NCBI GenBank assembly: GCA_022059125.1 | Contig: JAEUWY010000012.1 | Coordinates: 1,116,001-1,180,000, forward strand | Direction of reading: 5' to 3' | DNA length: 64,000 nt | Source: Corynespora cassiicola | Taxonomy: Eukaryota > Ascomycota > Dothideomycetes > Pleosporales > Corynesporascaceae | In this document: in pieces, positions 1 to 11,309 of the stretch | Position numbering within the stretch: the stretch's first letter is position 1 | Layout of the letters: each line of letters begins with the position of its first letter | Position numbers and translations under genes: made by a program | Notes under the pieces: generated by a model | Database searches by the model: none | What the model saw: the letters and a program-made list of their open reading frames with translations, nothing else | What the model was told of the DNA's origin: nothing

Positions 1-853
1 CAAGGTCTCAACCTCAGTAAGGAGGCCTCGATCTAACATCTTCGTGATCCGCATGTCAAGGCGAGGGGAAAGCACGTCCTTTGACGCATGGACCCAGAAA
101 AGTAAAGTTGGATACCGGAGATCAGAAGTGCTACCTTCGTGAGCACCACCCTCTTGGTCATTGATGTTCTGGCCAAATTCTCGGCTGATTCGCTGCTCAT
201 CGTAGATCTGTGAGGCTGGCCTTCCGGTTTTTAAAAATATTTCCAAAGAGCGTTGGATTTTCCGCCGGTCGTTTGGATGCCATCGGCTGGCCATGACGGG
301 GTCAACCTCTTGCAACTTTTCCAAAATGATATCGGTTGGTTCGTCAAGAATGGGAGGACGCTTGCTGTTTGATACCGGGTCTATTGCGGCTTCGGCCGTC
401 AATCTATCTTGGAACAGAAGCGACTGAGTATAGTAATGAGTTCCGCCAACTAGGATGGGAATTTTTCCCCGGCTACGTATTTCATCAATCTAATTATGAT
501 CAGCCATATGCGCCCATGGTTTTTCACTTGCACGTACGACTCCTAGAGCCTTGGCTACGAATTTCGACACCGTCCATGTCTCTTCTTCGAGGCCGATGCA
601 TCCAAGTAGATGGTGGGGAACACCTCTCATCTCATCCTGGGTAATCTTGTTTGTGATGATGGGCAAGCCATGGTACAGTTGCATGGCATCACCGTTGATG
701 ATTTCACCATTAAATCTGCGAGCAATCTCAACCGCCAGCTGCCTGACGTGATCAGTATCATTCGATGACTCAACATTATCGCCCTACATCGGACTTGCCC
801 GTGCCGGTCGCGCCTACAATGGCCACCAGGGGCTTCACGGGGGCTTGCGCCAT
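1..853 (-). CDS. MOD5: tRNA dimethylallyltransferase (MOD5/MiaA type), 5' part
   Basis: Family enzymes transfer dimethylallyl from DMAPP to N6 of A37 in tRNAs reading UNN codons, in cytosol, nucleus and mitochondria. Three exons are visible: 853..788, 738..538 and 489..1, giving 252 in-frame residues before the left edge. The 49-bp and 48-bp introns are both phase 0, with donors GTAGGG and GTACGT and acceptors GCAG and TTAG. The protein opens with the P-loop GATGTGKS at residues 14-21. The substrate-site segments [14 protein letters not shown] and [13 protein letters not shown] follow. The C-terminal part, including any zinc finger, lies outside the window. The start is the first ATG before the P-loop, and no earlier in-frame ATG joins it. 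The gene is divergent from a CAF16-type ATPase 265 bp away. The family call is firm. Confidence 0.93.
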
Positions 854-1118
854 TCTGGAAATACTCAAAAATCTGATCGGACGAAGCATCCATCCGGAGG
901 ATCGGGAATATCAATAAAGAATCTGGGCCGTTGAGTGCCGTATAGAATACGATTGAATGGAAATGCCGAAAGCCCAAGTTTTACCGCCTTCCTATTATGT
1001 ACTAGCGCGCCCTGGACGTCACGATCGCTTGTCGCGACCCTGTCATTGTACTCCACCTCGAAGTATAAAATGCACCCTTGGCCCTCGAAATGCCTGCAGC
1101 CCGCGTTTGAATTTCACC
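854..1118. promoter_or_regulatory. divergent intergenic promoter region, MOD5 type / CAF16 type
   Basis: This 265-bp gap separates two start codons that point away from each other, so both core promoters and both 5' leaders must fit in it. No clear TATA box was found for the MOD5 side. The stretch GTATAAAATG about 50 bases before the CAF16-type ATG is a possible TATA element. The assignment follows from gene geometry only. Confidence 0.5.
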
Positions 1119-2027
1119 ATGGCAGATCAGGTTGACCCCCAGAATATTGCGCCCTCGATCGATGTCAAGAATCTTAGCTATCTTTTCCCCGATGGCTCTA
1201 GTGGGCTGAAGGAGGTCTTCCTCGATCTGCCACCGGGCAGCAGGACTCTACTAATTGGAGGTGACATAAAGCCCACCTATTTTTGTATACTGTAGCTGAT
1301 TTTTGCAGCCAATGGTGCGGGTAAGACCACACTCCTCCGCCTCCTCTCCGGAAAGCGCATGGCCCCTGCCAACACGGTCCATATCGCCGGCATCGACCCA
1401 TTCAAGATGGGGCTTGAGGGCGTGACATATCTGGGTCTGGAATGGGTCATGAACCCCATTGTGCGTTCCGACATTGACGTGCCCACCCTTCTCTCCTCTG
1501 TTGGCGGCGACCATTACTCCGAGCGTCGCGACGAGCTCGTTCGCATTCTGGACATCGACCTCAACTGGCGCATGCATGCTGTCTCCGACGGAGAAAGGCG
1601 CAGGGTACAGCTAGCTATGGGTCTGCTCAGGCCATGGACTATACTCCTTCTGGATGAGATCACCGTTGACTTGGATCTGCTCTCGCGGTCCAACTTCTTG
1701 GCATTCCTGAAGAAGGAGACGGAGACGCGTCCATGCACGATTGTATATGCTACGCATATCCTGGACAACCTAGCTACCTGGCCGACGCATTTGGTGCACA
1801 TGTTCTTGGGCAAGGTCAAGAAGATGGGTAGCGTAGAAGACTTGAATGTCATTCCAAACCCCAACGAGAGGGTCAACTCTGGGAACAGTCAGCTAGGCGA
1901 GCTGGTCCTCCGCTGGCTGCAGGAGGATCTTGATGAGAGAGGCCCCAGAAATAGTGACAGGAGCCAGGGCAAGACCTACGAGAACTTGGAGGGTAAAGGC
2001 GGTTATGGGGCTGAAAAGAAGGCTTAG
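1119..2027 (+). CDS. CAF16: CAF16-type soluble ABC ATPase
   Basis: This is a single nucleotide-binding domain without membrane segments. In yeast the family member CAF16 associates with the CCR4-NOT complex and links it to transcription. Exons 1119..1260 and 1309..2027 flank a 48-bp phase-1 intron and give 286 aa. The intron cuts inside the Walker A codons; joining restores GANGAGKTT at residues 47-55. The signature region VSDGERRRV (about 139-147) replaces the usual LSGGQ, as in CAF16-like proteins. Walker B is ILLLDE (159-164), followed by a conserved His in the H-loop segment YATHILD. Length is close to the yeast protein. The start has a good context (CACCATGG). An intronless reading would begin downstream and lose Walker A, so the two-exon model is preferred. 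Confidence 0.93.
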
Positions 2028-4237
2028 TTCCGATTTTTCATGATTGCGTCTTTACAGCCTTTTCCCGCATGCGGGACGGCTCCTATTGGTCTCATTCAAC
2101 AATGCAGGCCCATCGATCGGCGTTTTTGGCAGGATTGTCACTCAACGAAGATACCCCAGTTAGGATTTCAACATGGGTAGGGTATTCATAGCATTCATAT
2201 GGCGTCTTTTAGCATCTACGTCACCCTCAACTCGACGCAATTGTAATCATTTTGAAATGGACCTATATTCCTTAGCTGACCATGTGAGGGTTTGTTCGAT
2301 TGGTACGATCCATGGTGAACGGCTTCAACAGGTTCAGCCTGCAGACTCATCTTTGGGAAACCCCAGGTGCGCCATGGCAAGCTGTTACAGACTGCAAACA
2401 ACCATTGATCATGCGAGGCTTACCTGCTGCGCAAATGTTTGCTCAGTCAGATATTTCTTTAATTAGAGAATACTGACATTATTGCAGGCTAAGCGAATCT
2501 GTCTATTGAATGAAGTACTGGCTTTATGCCGGGGAGCCTTGAGAAGAGCTGACTGAGGAATGAGCTTGGTTTATGAAACAAGCTCAACCCTAAGATTTCT
2601 CCGAGCTGTAGAGACAGTTTGGTTAGTAAGTAAAGAAAATACTGCAAATGCCGAGAGATGCTATCAATCGGTAGCGTGAGCCTGGGTGGTAGGTGGCTTT
2701 GACTGATCCTGGCAAATCCCAGGATCACTATTCTGGCGGACTCATGCTCCACCCTGCATCTACTCGACAAGCTATTCGAGCTATTTTGGGGTTTACATTG
2801 CCTCCAGCATGTATACTCAAGTTCGCATACACGAGCCGCCATTCTGGTTCTGATTCCCTTTGAATCTTTCTTTTGGCTGCAAGTCATTGCCTCCCTGTCT
2901 GTTTCTCGACTAGCCAGCTGATGGGTCCCATTTCCCGTGCAGTAGCTCTACGAGTTAGTCTTGACTTGGGCGGGGAAGTAGCACTGCCTTCAAGTCACGA
3001 CCACTGTTCGGAATATTCAGCTGAGTCTCGAACTCATGTCAACGACATGGGTAGACGCGACACCATTTCGTGCTGGCAGGATTTGTTTTTACATACCCAG
3101 GAAGTTATGGCGAGCTGACTCGCCTCGAAAGGTCGTAGTGGTCAAGCGCAACGCACATGGGACAGCGAGGCGGGAATAGACGTGTCGAACAGCAGCAGGC
3201 TCGAGTGGCCTAGATGCAGTCACTGTGGAGCATCGCCCTCTCCGGACGAATGTTCTCCAGCACGTTCCAGCCTTGCGACACGCGATGCGCCTCTTTCAAT
3301 ATCTGGAAGCGAAAATTGCCAGGGGCAGATCCCGCAAGGGGGAGTAGGGCCTTATTTGAGGAAAACACTAGCCGCTTTGAGGGTTGGCCATTCAAATCTG
3401 GAGTCGGCTCCAGCTGGTCGGCTCGGCGCGTCATCGTAATCCTCCGAGCTAGTCCTTTCCCTGCGCCGCATCCTCAGAGACTCAGCTTCATCCATCAAGC
3501 CTCGCACTTGGGAGCTTGCTTTCAACAGTCCACGTGAAGCCTCTCGCGTGCTCTGGGCCTGGATGCTCTCGTTTGTCGAGCCATCAATCCACCATGCGGA
3601 GCCCCATACTTCGTAGCGCCCGACACCAGCTTGACCGCTTCGCCTCCAGACCCTGACTCAAGTGAGCCGGTACCTGACACCTTGGCGGGCGAGGCTCAAC
3701 ACTACAGGCCGTTGCGGACAAGTCACATGCCCACTGTCACTCACGATACTCGGCACCGGCCATCTTCACCATCGCCCGGCCTGCGACATTCAAGAGGCAA
3801 GCCCTGCGCCCCAACAGTGTGGAAGACGTGCTGCCCTGGTTTGTAATCGGTGCTGATGTGGAAGTTTCTTGCCATGTGTAGCGACAGAGTTTCTACTCAA
3901 ACGACCTAGTGGGCGCGTGTGGAGATTACCGAGGATAGGGCAGCTGGTGGCTTTCGCACCATGAACACCGGCAGGCCCCTCAGCGTACCTGGGCGCCACT
4001 TCGAGAGCGATCGCCAAGAGTACGAAGCGACAACTATGGCTGCGCTGAGATGCTCCACCATGGCCCAGACTAACGCACTTCACGATGCAGCTGAATGCCC
4101 GAGTCTCGTTTCTGGGCCTAGACACAGTCGTGGGCTGTATTGACTCTGCTGAGGTCTCTGGTAACTGTTGTATAAAGAGAGGCATGCTTTCATGACATTT
4201 CCTCAGAAGCAGGCACGAACAGAACACTTCGACAACC
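2028..4237. other. intergenic stretch with no supportable gene
   Basis: These 2.2 kb hold only short overlapping reading frames on both strands, none with a recognisable domain, a signal peptide or joinable exons. The longest (minus strand, about 2489-2887, 132 codons) has a composition unlike its neighbours. The stretch should hold the CAF16-type 3' UTR and the promoter of the secreted-protein gene. I see no repeat or RNA gene in it. Confidence 0.55.
4171..4176 (+). promoter_or_regulatory. TATA box of the secreted-protein gene
   Basis: TATAAA lies 62 bases before the A of the start codon at 4238, inside TTGTATAAAGAGAGG. The distance allows a short leader, which is common for fungal secreted-protein genes. 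Its role is inferred from position and sequence. Confidence 0.5.
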
Positions 4238-6668
4238 ATGCGCGACTTCCTCATCTTGGCTGCCCTTTCGGGCTTCAGCAGTCTTGTTTCTGCTCAGGAT
4301 ATTCCCATCTCCTCGATCGATTCTCTCCCCAAACCCACCTATACCATTGTACCCGACAAGACTTCTCAGACTGTCGGCTACAACCAAGATGCAACCATCG
4401 AGTCTGATGTCCACAGAGCAACCGAGACTCCTGTCGACACTGTAATTCCTGAGCAGTCCCCAACTCCAGAGCCTACCGCGGGCTCGAACAAGCGCACCGT
4501 GTTTCCCCGAAGGTCGTTGGAGAAACGCAACAATGATTGCCAACCTATTCCAACAACCCCGAACCGCTACAATGCAGTCATCGACCCGGCCGAATCATTC
4601 CTGGCGGACCAGAATCTCCAGAACGTGGCTTTGTCTGCTGCTACGCCTTCGGGATATACACAGACCTTCTCCAACTTGAAGGCCGCTTCTCAGGCTAATG
4701 GCTACATGGGGTAAGACACCAGCCATGTACCCTTTTATTTGCTCTAATCATGTGCAGATACTACCTATTGGATTCATACGACACCGGAGCTTGTGCAGTC
4801 AAATGTAACAATGCTCTAGGCTGCCAGGCTTTCAACATCTACTTTGAACGCAGCCCAAGCATCGTGCCTGCTTCCTCTTGCCCAAACCCTCCAGGCACAG
4901 CAAACATCTTCTGTGTCCTCTGGGGCGGCCCAATCTCTCAAGACAATGCACGCAACGACGGCCAATGGCGTGACCAGTACCACGTCGTCATCTCCGCGTC
5001 CAACGGCTATGTTCTCACCTCTTCACTCAGCCCACTATCCGGAAAGGCCATTAATGCTCCCCTCGACTGCAACAACGATGATGCATACAGTGAGTATCTT
5101 CAGCGCTAGGAAATCATTCAGGTGACTAACTTGAGTTAGTGGGAATTCGCATGTTTACTGACAATGCTCCATTCGACCCTGAGCGTTGCAGGGCTGTTTG
5201 CGAAGCCACCAGCCAGTACAACATCGAGCACAATCCTGATCCTAGCCAGCCACCTAGGCTTTGCAAGTTCTTCAACACTTACATTCTGAGCAAGAACTAT
5301 CGCAGTCTTGGCCAGAGCTGTGCCATGTACACTCAATACTGGGATCCCAACACTTATGCCACCAATGACGGGCAATGGGACGGCGAAGGAAACCACTATA
5401 CCATCTCTTCCAGCGTCTTCTTCCACAATGCTACCGATGTCGTCACGCCAGTCTGCCCTGCAGACATTACTCGACTTCAGGGTGACAACAATGTTGGCGC
5501 CTTCTGCACCGCCTACATTGACTATACGCCTGCTACAACTTCTACCGTTACAGTTTATACGAGCACAACTACCGTGCAAGCTTGTGGAAGCGCACCAACT
5601 AACCGCGCCAAGCGCGACGGCGACGAAGAAGGTCTTGTCGAGGCTGTTGTTGCTGTTTTCCCTGAGAAGGTCGATGGAGTGGCAGCCGGCGATGAACCAG
5701 CACTGGTCACCATTCCCGCCGAATCTCTTACCGTCTCTGGAATCTATGCGTCTGCAACATCGGCAGGCGAAGCACAACTCGCTCATGCGACGGAATCGTC
5801 CGACTTGCCTACCGCCACGGGAGCATCGGGAGAAGAACAATCTGGCCTCGCTACCGAATCGTCCAACCTGCCTACTGTCACCCCAACACCTACACCTAGC
5901 GCCGCAGCTGCCAAACGTGCGGCACCTGCAGAGACACCTTCTTTCTTCGTCGGACGTGACTCCCGCGTTATTTCTTCTGCTTGCTCTCATATTGCAACTG
6001 GCGTTGCCACAGTCACCCGTAGCGCTGTTGCCACTGCTACAAACTTCAACGTCGCCAACTGTGCACAGTATCCTACCATGTGCGAGAATGGAGAACCACC
6101 CCAACTGATCGCAGGCTCTTTCGACTCTTCCAGTGTCAACATTGACGATACATCTTTCACGGTTCAGCTTCCCTTCCAGATCTGCATTTACGACACGTGC
6201 TCCAGTACCGTTCATCCCACCTCCAACGGAATCATTTCCCTTGGCGACTTCGCAACCAACAGCTTCAGCAATGGTAACATACCCGCTTTCGGAGGACAAG
6301 CTGTGCTACATGCCTTCTGGGATGACCTCTACATCTACGCTGGCCAACGTCATTACATGGACTATGCTCTCTGCGGAAGCCCAGGCTCGCGCACCGTCAC
6401 CTTCGACTGGCGCATGGGTCGTTACGCTGCGCCTAGCAGTGGGCCCCTCTACAGCTTCAGCGCCACCTTTTACGAGAACCGGCCTAGCAGGGTCTACATC
6501 AAATACTACAGCACTACTGACCAGGGTAACTCCGCCACTATCGGTATTGAGGGCCGGGCCAATGGACAGGGCACATCCTACCAATTCTCTGTCAACCAGG
6601 GTGTGGTTTCGAACGGCCTGGGTCTCATCTTTGATCCCCGTGCCAACTACTTCGGCCGCGCTGCTTGA
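4238..6668 (+). CDS. large secreted protein with kexin-type sites
   Basis: Exons 4238..4710, 4758..5089 and 5140..6668 (introns of 47 and 50 bp) join to 777 aa. Residues 1-19 form a signal peptide (hydrophobic core FLILAALSGF, cleavage after VSA). A pro-region ends at LEKR (94-97). Next come two cysteine-containing modules typical of a conserved ascomycete cell-surface family: GYMGYYLLDSYDTGAC, then a WGG segment, then a repeat-like module around ILSKNYRSLGQSC. A Thr-rich linker (TSTVTVYTSTTT) and two more dibasic sites, KR at 426-427 and 527-528, follow. The C-terminal 230 residues contain SNGIISLGDF and AFWDDLYI, resembling a nidogen-like beta domain. The likely site is the cell wall or extracellular space. 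The family is recognised by pattern only and its function is unknown. Confidence 0.85.
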
Positions 6669-7045
6669 GCGCATGAAAAAGAAGCTATATAGAGGCATTC
6701 TCATCCAAACTTGGAATAGCCTCGTGTTCATCTCTTACTAGGCTCTCGCTCGCTTTCCTTTTAATACATATGGCTGGGATATATTCGTAATGTATATACT
6801 GATTACAAACAAAACAATCGTTGTCAATTTGATTAAACTACATGTCCAACTTTGAGCTTTTGTGTTCACTTTAGTAAGCCCTGCAGCTTCTCAGCCTTGG
6901 CCATGCGTCTTGATTTGGCGAGGGAGCGCAATGCCAGCCTGAATCCTATTGGGGAACACGATGGGGCTGAGCAGCGACAAAACCGCTTCTCCACCTTGCA
7001 ATTCCTCCTAGCCTCTTCCCCACCCCTCTCCAGAACCACTTCATC
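6669..7045. other. tandem intergenic region (3' UTR then promoter)
   Basis: These 377 bp lie between two plus-strand genes. The first part is AT-rich with tandem TATA/TACA elements, as expected of a polyadenylation region. The last 100 bp turn C/T-rich (CCTCTTCCCCACCCCTCTCC), like a fungal 5' leader just before the ATG at 7046. No gene is seen. Confidence 0.5.
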
Positions 7046-8621
7046 ATGTCTTTTGGTTTTAGCGTCGGCGATTTCATCGCCGTGGGCAAGCTTATTGCCG
7101 ACATCGTTGGTAGCCTCCGAGACGCTGGCGGTGCCAGTTCTGAATACCAAGAGCTCCTCCGCGAGCTCGACAGCCTTCGTCGTGGCCTACAGTGCGTCGA
7201 AAAACTGCGCAGTCCGGATTACGATGGCATCAAGTGCGCGGTGCTGGCTTGCCGACATCCGCTCGAGGAGTTCCTCCAGAAAGTCGGGAAGTTTGAGAAG
7301 AGCCTAGGCACCGGGAAGTCTGACGGCCACGTAAGGGATGCTGTGAAGAAGATACAGTTCTCGTTTGGCAAGTCGGACGATGTGTGCAGGTTGCGCAGCT
7401 ACCTCAATATCCATATGGGAAGCATCAATATGATGTTGATGAGTCACGGACTGGACCTGTTGCAGTTGGCTTCAGACAAGGCTGAGGATAATCAGATGGT
7501 GTTGAAGAGCAAATTGGAGGACTCGAATAGCATCACCGTCGAGATCCAAGCTAGACAGAGGACACAAGGTCTGATTATAGATGAGAATCGATCGGCGCTG
7601 AGCAGACTGTTGGATATGGTCGGTGGTGACATTACGACCCGTTTAAAATTCCTCACAGATAAGATCCTCAGCTTTGGGTATGCCAGCGTTGTTATATACG
7701 ATTGTTATATTTAGTGGCTAAATCCATCACAGAATAACAATGAATGAGGTATACAGCATCGTTCTGGACATCCGAACCTACCTATCCTCCCCTCAAAGCC
7801 CTGATGCCCGGTTCCGCTTTTTTCAAGAGCCAGTGAGAATCGAAGATGCACTAGGGAGAGTTTTTCCATTCCCCTCCGAGTACAGCTATAACGACTTGGA
7901 AGCAATCATACACGTTCGTTTTAAGAATGGGCCCGGCCATGAGCTTGTCCAAAATGGACATTGGGAACTCTGCGAACGAAGGAGAAGTACTCATGTAATA
8001 TCATCGGAAAGTAATATAGGATTATTGCCTGGGATGGACTTGAAGATGGCTATGGTTTTGGTTGCCTTGGAGCTTTCACAAATCCATCAGACCAACAAGG
8101 TAGTGTCGTGCCCTATGCCGAGATGTAAATCAACAAGAACAGAACCAGTATTTGGCGGGGGAAGAAAATGGTAAGAACCGCAAACGTTTAATTGTTCAAC
8201 AACATTATCGTTTCTAACAATTAGTAGTTGCGAATGTAATATTTGGTTTGAAGACTCGACTAAGAAGTATGGGCATAATGACGCTCTAGGCGAAGGTTCG
8301 AAGAATAAAGCATTAAGTTCTTCAACTCCGAATTGGATACCCATTCCAAATGTGGTCGATATTAGCTCCATCCCTGATGTAGAGCATTTCAAAAACATTA
8401 GGTTAGCAAACCGCGGAATTCCCCAAGTACTTATTCCCAGCATAGATGCAAGTGTGGTCCCAACAACCAAAGAAAACACCAAAACGATATCAAGAAAAAT
8501 ATGGTCCAAAGCCCCAAATTTCGATGAAACATCTCTTTTACTGCGACGTGCACAGTATATGCCCTGTGCTTTGGATGCAATTTTGGGGAGAGAGGACCCA
8601 CGATTGTTGCTTCCCTCCTAA
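7046..8621 (+). CDS. fungal N-domain / ULD / zinc-knuckle protein
   Basis: Exons 7046..7677, 7733..8170 and 8228..8621 join to 487 aa (introns 55 and 57 bp). Residues 1-200 begin MSFGFSVGDFIAVGKLIADI, the helical N-terminal domain seen at the front of many fungal NLR-like and ankyrin proteins. A ubiquitin-like (ULD) domain follows, recognised from RIEDALGRVFPFPSEY and the GHELVQNG segment near residues 235-310. After it, CPMPRC and KCCEC form a probable zinc knuckle interrupted by intron 2. The C-terminus is Ser/Lys-rich and unrecognised. The intron 2 acceptor is TAGTAG, so either AG can be used in frame. The role is unknown; such proteins are lineage-variable and are suspected of regulation or self/non-self functions. 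The domain calls come from memory of family patterns. Confidence 0.8.
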
Positions 8622-8914
8622 GATTTCACCCCAAGAGCTACTCAAACTTCAATTTGATTTCGATTTAAATATTAAACACTTCGTAATTTAGTTGAAATTT
8701 AGTTCTAAACTACAGTTATAAGATTAGAGATACTAAAGCTTTCAATGCAAATAACCAAACAAAGTTTATCTTATATCAAATAGTTTTTAAGCGTAAAAAA
8801 GCGTGTAGTTTAGCCCTAAGCAGATGTTTCTTGTGAAGCTACACCCAGGCAGTTAACTAGAAAAAAGCTAGTATATGGATCATAACTCCTATTTCCCTTG
8901 TTCCCACCTATAAG
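8622..8914. other. convergent AT-rich 3' region
   Basis: The gap separates the stop codons of two converging genes. It is clearly more AT-rich than the flanking coding DNA, with short A and T runs, and probably holds both polyadenylation sites. I see nothing else in it. Confidence 0.5.
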
Positions 8915-10135
8915 CTACATTATTAGACTAAGAACCCACATGTTATCGTCGGATATATCAAATCCAGTTTCCCACGTCTCCTCAGAAAGTTTCTTCTTCC
9001 CCAAAAGTCGCCCTGTGCCCTCCTCCTTCAGCAATACCCGATCGCGAACGCACACCGCACGCCCGTGGCTTTGCTGCCGATGCCTCTCATCGCAATGGAT
9101 GATGCGGACCTGAGCGAGCTGACATTGGTCTCGGGAATCCCTCAGACCATTGACATCTTCCCCTGCACCCTCCATGACATGGACCAACATGCCATACATG
9201 AGATGACCATTTTGCGAGCCCTTCTCTGATGAATCCTTGTGTTCTTCGACGGCAGCAAACGTGATTCTTGTTCCAGGCTCTCCCCCTCGTGCAACTGGCT
9301 TGCGGGCTGCAGCCGCGGCCTTGGATTTCTTCGAATAGTGCCGATATGTCAAAACGGCGCCAGTGGCGGCAAAGCCTATAGGGCCAAGGATAGTCGAAGC
9401 CATCAGACCGCCTGCTTTCAACGTTCTCTTGCCCAGTTTACTCTGCGCAACAGTAATCTCTGGGATAGCGAGATATCTCTTCTCTGCGGGGAGTCGGAGC
9501 TGATACTCCTTGCCGAGCTCTACCGGCTTGAAATGGCTGGCCACCATGTTCAACATCTGGGTATCGTTGAGACGCATCTTCTCCAGCGCAACGGATAGAA
9601 AGGTTTTTGGGGGTGCTTCGGCCATGGTAGTCGTCGTTTCGCAATACAGCGAGAGTAGCTCGAGGCCGAACTCCTCGGCTGCGGCTACATTGAGATTCCA
9701 TGCTCGGGGAGAGCTGTTGGACGGCCCTGCAGCAGCAACGCGGAGCTTCTCGATAAAGTGGGTTGTGAGCTGGCTGATGCGATATGCTTGGGTGCTGAGG
9801 TACTCTTCTGGGTCGGAAGGAATGTTCGAGCTCGTGTATGGGGGTGGTGCTGTAGATCCAAGTCGCCGGCCGAGTCCTCTGATTGAAGACTGACTGGCTG
9901 CTTGGATCTCGTCGACGTCTAGGTGCTGAGTTGCTACGATGAAGGGTCTCACCAGGCACAAAACGTCTTGGAGGTCTAAGACGCGTGCCCAGTTGTCTTC
10001 GTCAAAGAGCGACTCCTTGCCGGATGGTGGAGAAAAGGATTGAGTTGGAGGAGACTGAAGATAGGCATTGATGCCACTGGTGATAGTGCTGCATGCAGCC
10101 TGAGCCATGGCGAACGTGACCATTGTAGCAGGCAT
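8915..10135 (-). CDS. unknown protein with one probable membrane segment
   Basis: One open frame of 406 codons begins at the first ATG (10135). The frame is open further upstream but without an ATG. I do not recognise the family. The N-terminal 200 residues look helical and soluble (ARVLDLQDVLCLVRPF, QAYRISQLTTHFIEKL). A glycine-rich hydrophobic stretch, GGLMASTILGPIGFAATGAV, at about 242-261 is followed by a basic patch (RHYSKKSK), which suggests a membrane anchor with the positive side next to it. The last 100 residues are charged and of poorer protein-like quality, so an intron or a frame change near the 3' end is possible. The gene converges on the ULD gene and is divergent from the small gene at 10926. 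Confidence 0.65.
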   Translation of the reverse strand: MPATMVTFAMAQAACSTITSGINAYLQSPPTQSFSPPSGKESLFDEDNWARVLDLQDVLCLVRPFIVATQHLDVDEIQAASQSSIRGLGRRLGSTAPPPYTSSNIPSDPEEYLSTQAYRISQLTTHFIEKLRVAAAGPSNSSPRAWNLNVAAAEEFGLELLSLYCETTTTMAEAPPKTFLSVALEKMRLNDTQMLNMVASHFKPVELGKEYQLRLPAEKRYLAIPEITVAQSKLGKRTLKAGGLMASTILGPIGFAATGAVLTYRHYSKKSKAAAAARKPVARGGEPGTRITFAAVEEHKDSSEKGSQNGHLMYGMLVHVMEGAGEDVNGLRDSRDQCQLAQVRIIHCDERHRQQSHGRAVCVRDRVLLKEEGTGRLLGKKKLSEETWETGFDISDDNMWVLSLIM

Positions 10136-10925
10136 GTTTGGGTTTGCAATGATGAATTTATCTTGCAGTGCGCAGAAGAAGTGATGGGGTGTTTGACTTG
10201 TAGGTCTTGTCAATCAGAAGGGAACCGCGGTAATTTGTACAAAATCTCCCCTGGCAGAACGGAACACTCCCGTGCTTTGCGGAAACGTGAAGCAGGCTGT
10301 ACAAGATGGCTTTCGGCCCCAAGGCAGCAGTCTATCGAAGGAGGCTTCCAAGCCCCACGAAGCACCCAAGGAGCCAACATGGCTGTATCAAGCACTCCAA
10401 GCCTCTCCCTTGGGCTCGCAGGACGGCCTGTCCAATGACGGAAGATGCGATGAAGCCACAAGCTCTCCGACGTCGAGTGTGGGGGTGGGCTAGCACGTAT
10501 TGGGAATAGCGTCTCAGAGTGGCGGATGCCAATTGGGCGCCGCGGTGCGGCTGGTGTCTCAGCAGTTCCACCATCGCAGTTCGCAGTTCGCAGTTTGCAA
10601 GTCTGGATAGAACCAATGTCGAGCCTAGTGCAAGCCATGCGACTTGCAGCGGGGAGGCTGTGTGGGTTGCGCGAGCATGCTGCGCCCTCGAAGCTGAAAT
10701 GTGTGCTGCACATGTCGTCACTGATCCGTGTCAAGTCGTTGTACACCACGAGATATTTACCTCACCTTGTTCGCTGTAGTTGTAGCTATTCATCTCAAAG
10801 TCAATCCACTCCCATAACGCTTTCCTCCGAGCCACATTTTCTACCGCTTTCGCATTATCTCCAGTAGCGAGTCCTTTCGAGAACATCCTCTTCCAACTGC
10901 ACTACTTCCAACACAAACAGCCATC
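10136..10925. promoter_or_regulatory. divergent intergenic region
   Basis: These 790 bp lie between two outward-facing start codons. The right end (about 10780-10925) is C/T-rich then A/C-rich, a typical fungal leader for the gene at 10926. Reading frames on both strands overlap each other and lack recognisable domains, so I count them as chance. Confidence 0.45.
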
Positions 10926-11309
10926 ATGGCGTCCTGCACTCGCACAGTATGCACTACACCCAACGAGGTTCATCAACTACAGCAAAAGGCACTTCAACGA
11001 CGGACTTTGTTGTCCGGTCATCCAGGTTTCCTTGAGCTCGACCCTCATTCTCTTTCGGCGCCCATCTCCGCACCATCAGGCGTCTCACATTTTGCGACCG
11101 CCCAACCCGAGGAAACTATTCAACTACCAATATCCAACGCCCCCTCTACTGCCTCTCGCGTAGCTCTCGGCGCTGTCGCAGGCGGGCTTGAAGGAGGAGC
11201 CGACGCACATCTCCAGATGGGTCTTGCCAAGCAAGCGAACGCGAAAAGTCCCTTGGAACAGTGCATGCAGGTTATCTCGGGCGGTGCAAGCATTCTGTCC
11301 CTTTTTTGA
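10926..11309 (+). CDS. small unknown protein, 127 aa
   Basis: A single-exon frame has a good start context (CCATCATGGCG) and a long C/T- and A/C-rich leader before it, which is the main support for it being real. The protein begins MASCTRTVCTTPNEV. It has a Gln/Leu/Arg-rich helix (HQLQQKALQRRTLL), a Pro/Ser-rich centre, and a Gly/Ala segment (RVALGAVAGGLEGGADAHL) near residues 78-96. No signal peptide or family is recognised. The 3' end could instead splice at CAG/GTTATC near 11270, which would change the last residues. It sits between two unrecognised genes in what looks like an accessory island. Confidence 0.5.
   Translation: MASCTRTVCTTPNEVHQLQQKALQRRTLLSGHPGFLELDPHSLSAPISAPSGVSHFATAQPEETIQLPISNAPSTASRVALGAVAGGLEGGADAHLQMGLAKQANAKSPLEQCMQVISGGASILSLF

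Noticed and set aside
2489..2887. 132-codon minus-strand frame in the 2-4.2 kb gap
   Set aside because: No recognisable domain, poor composition and no leader-like sequence upstream.
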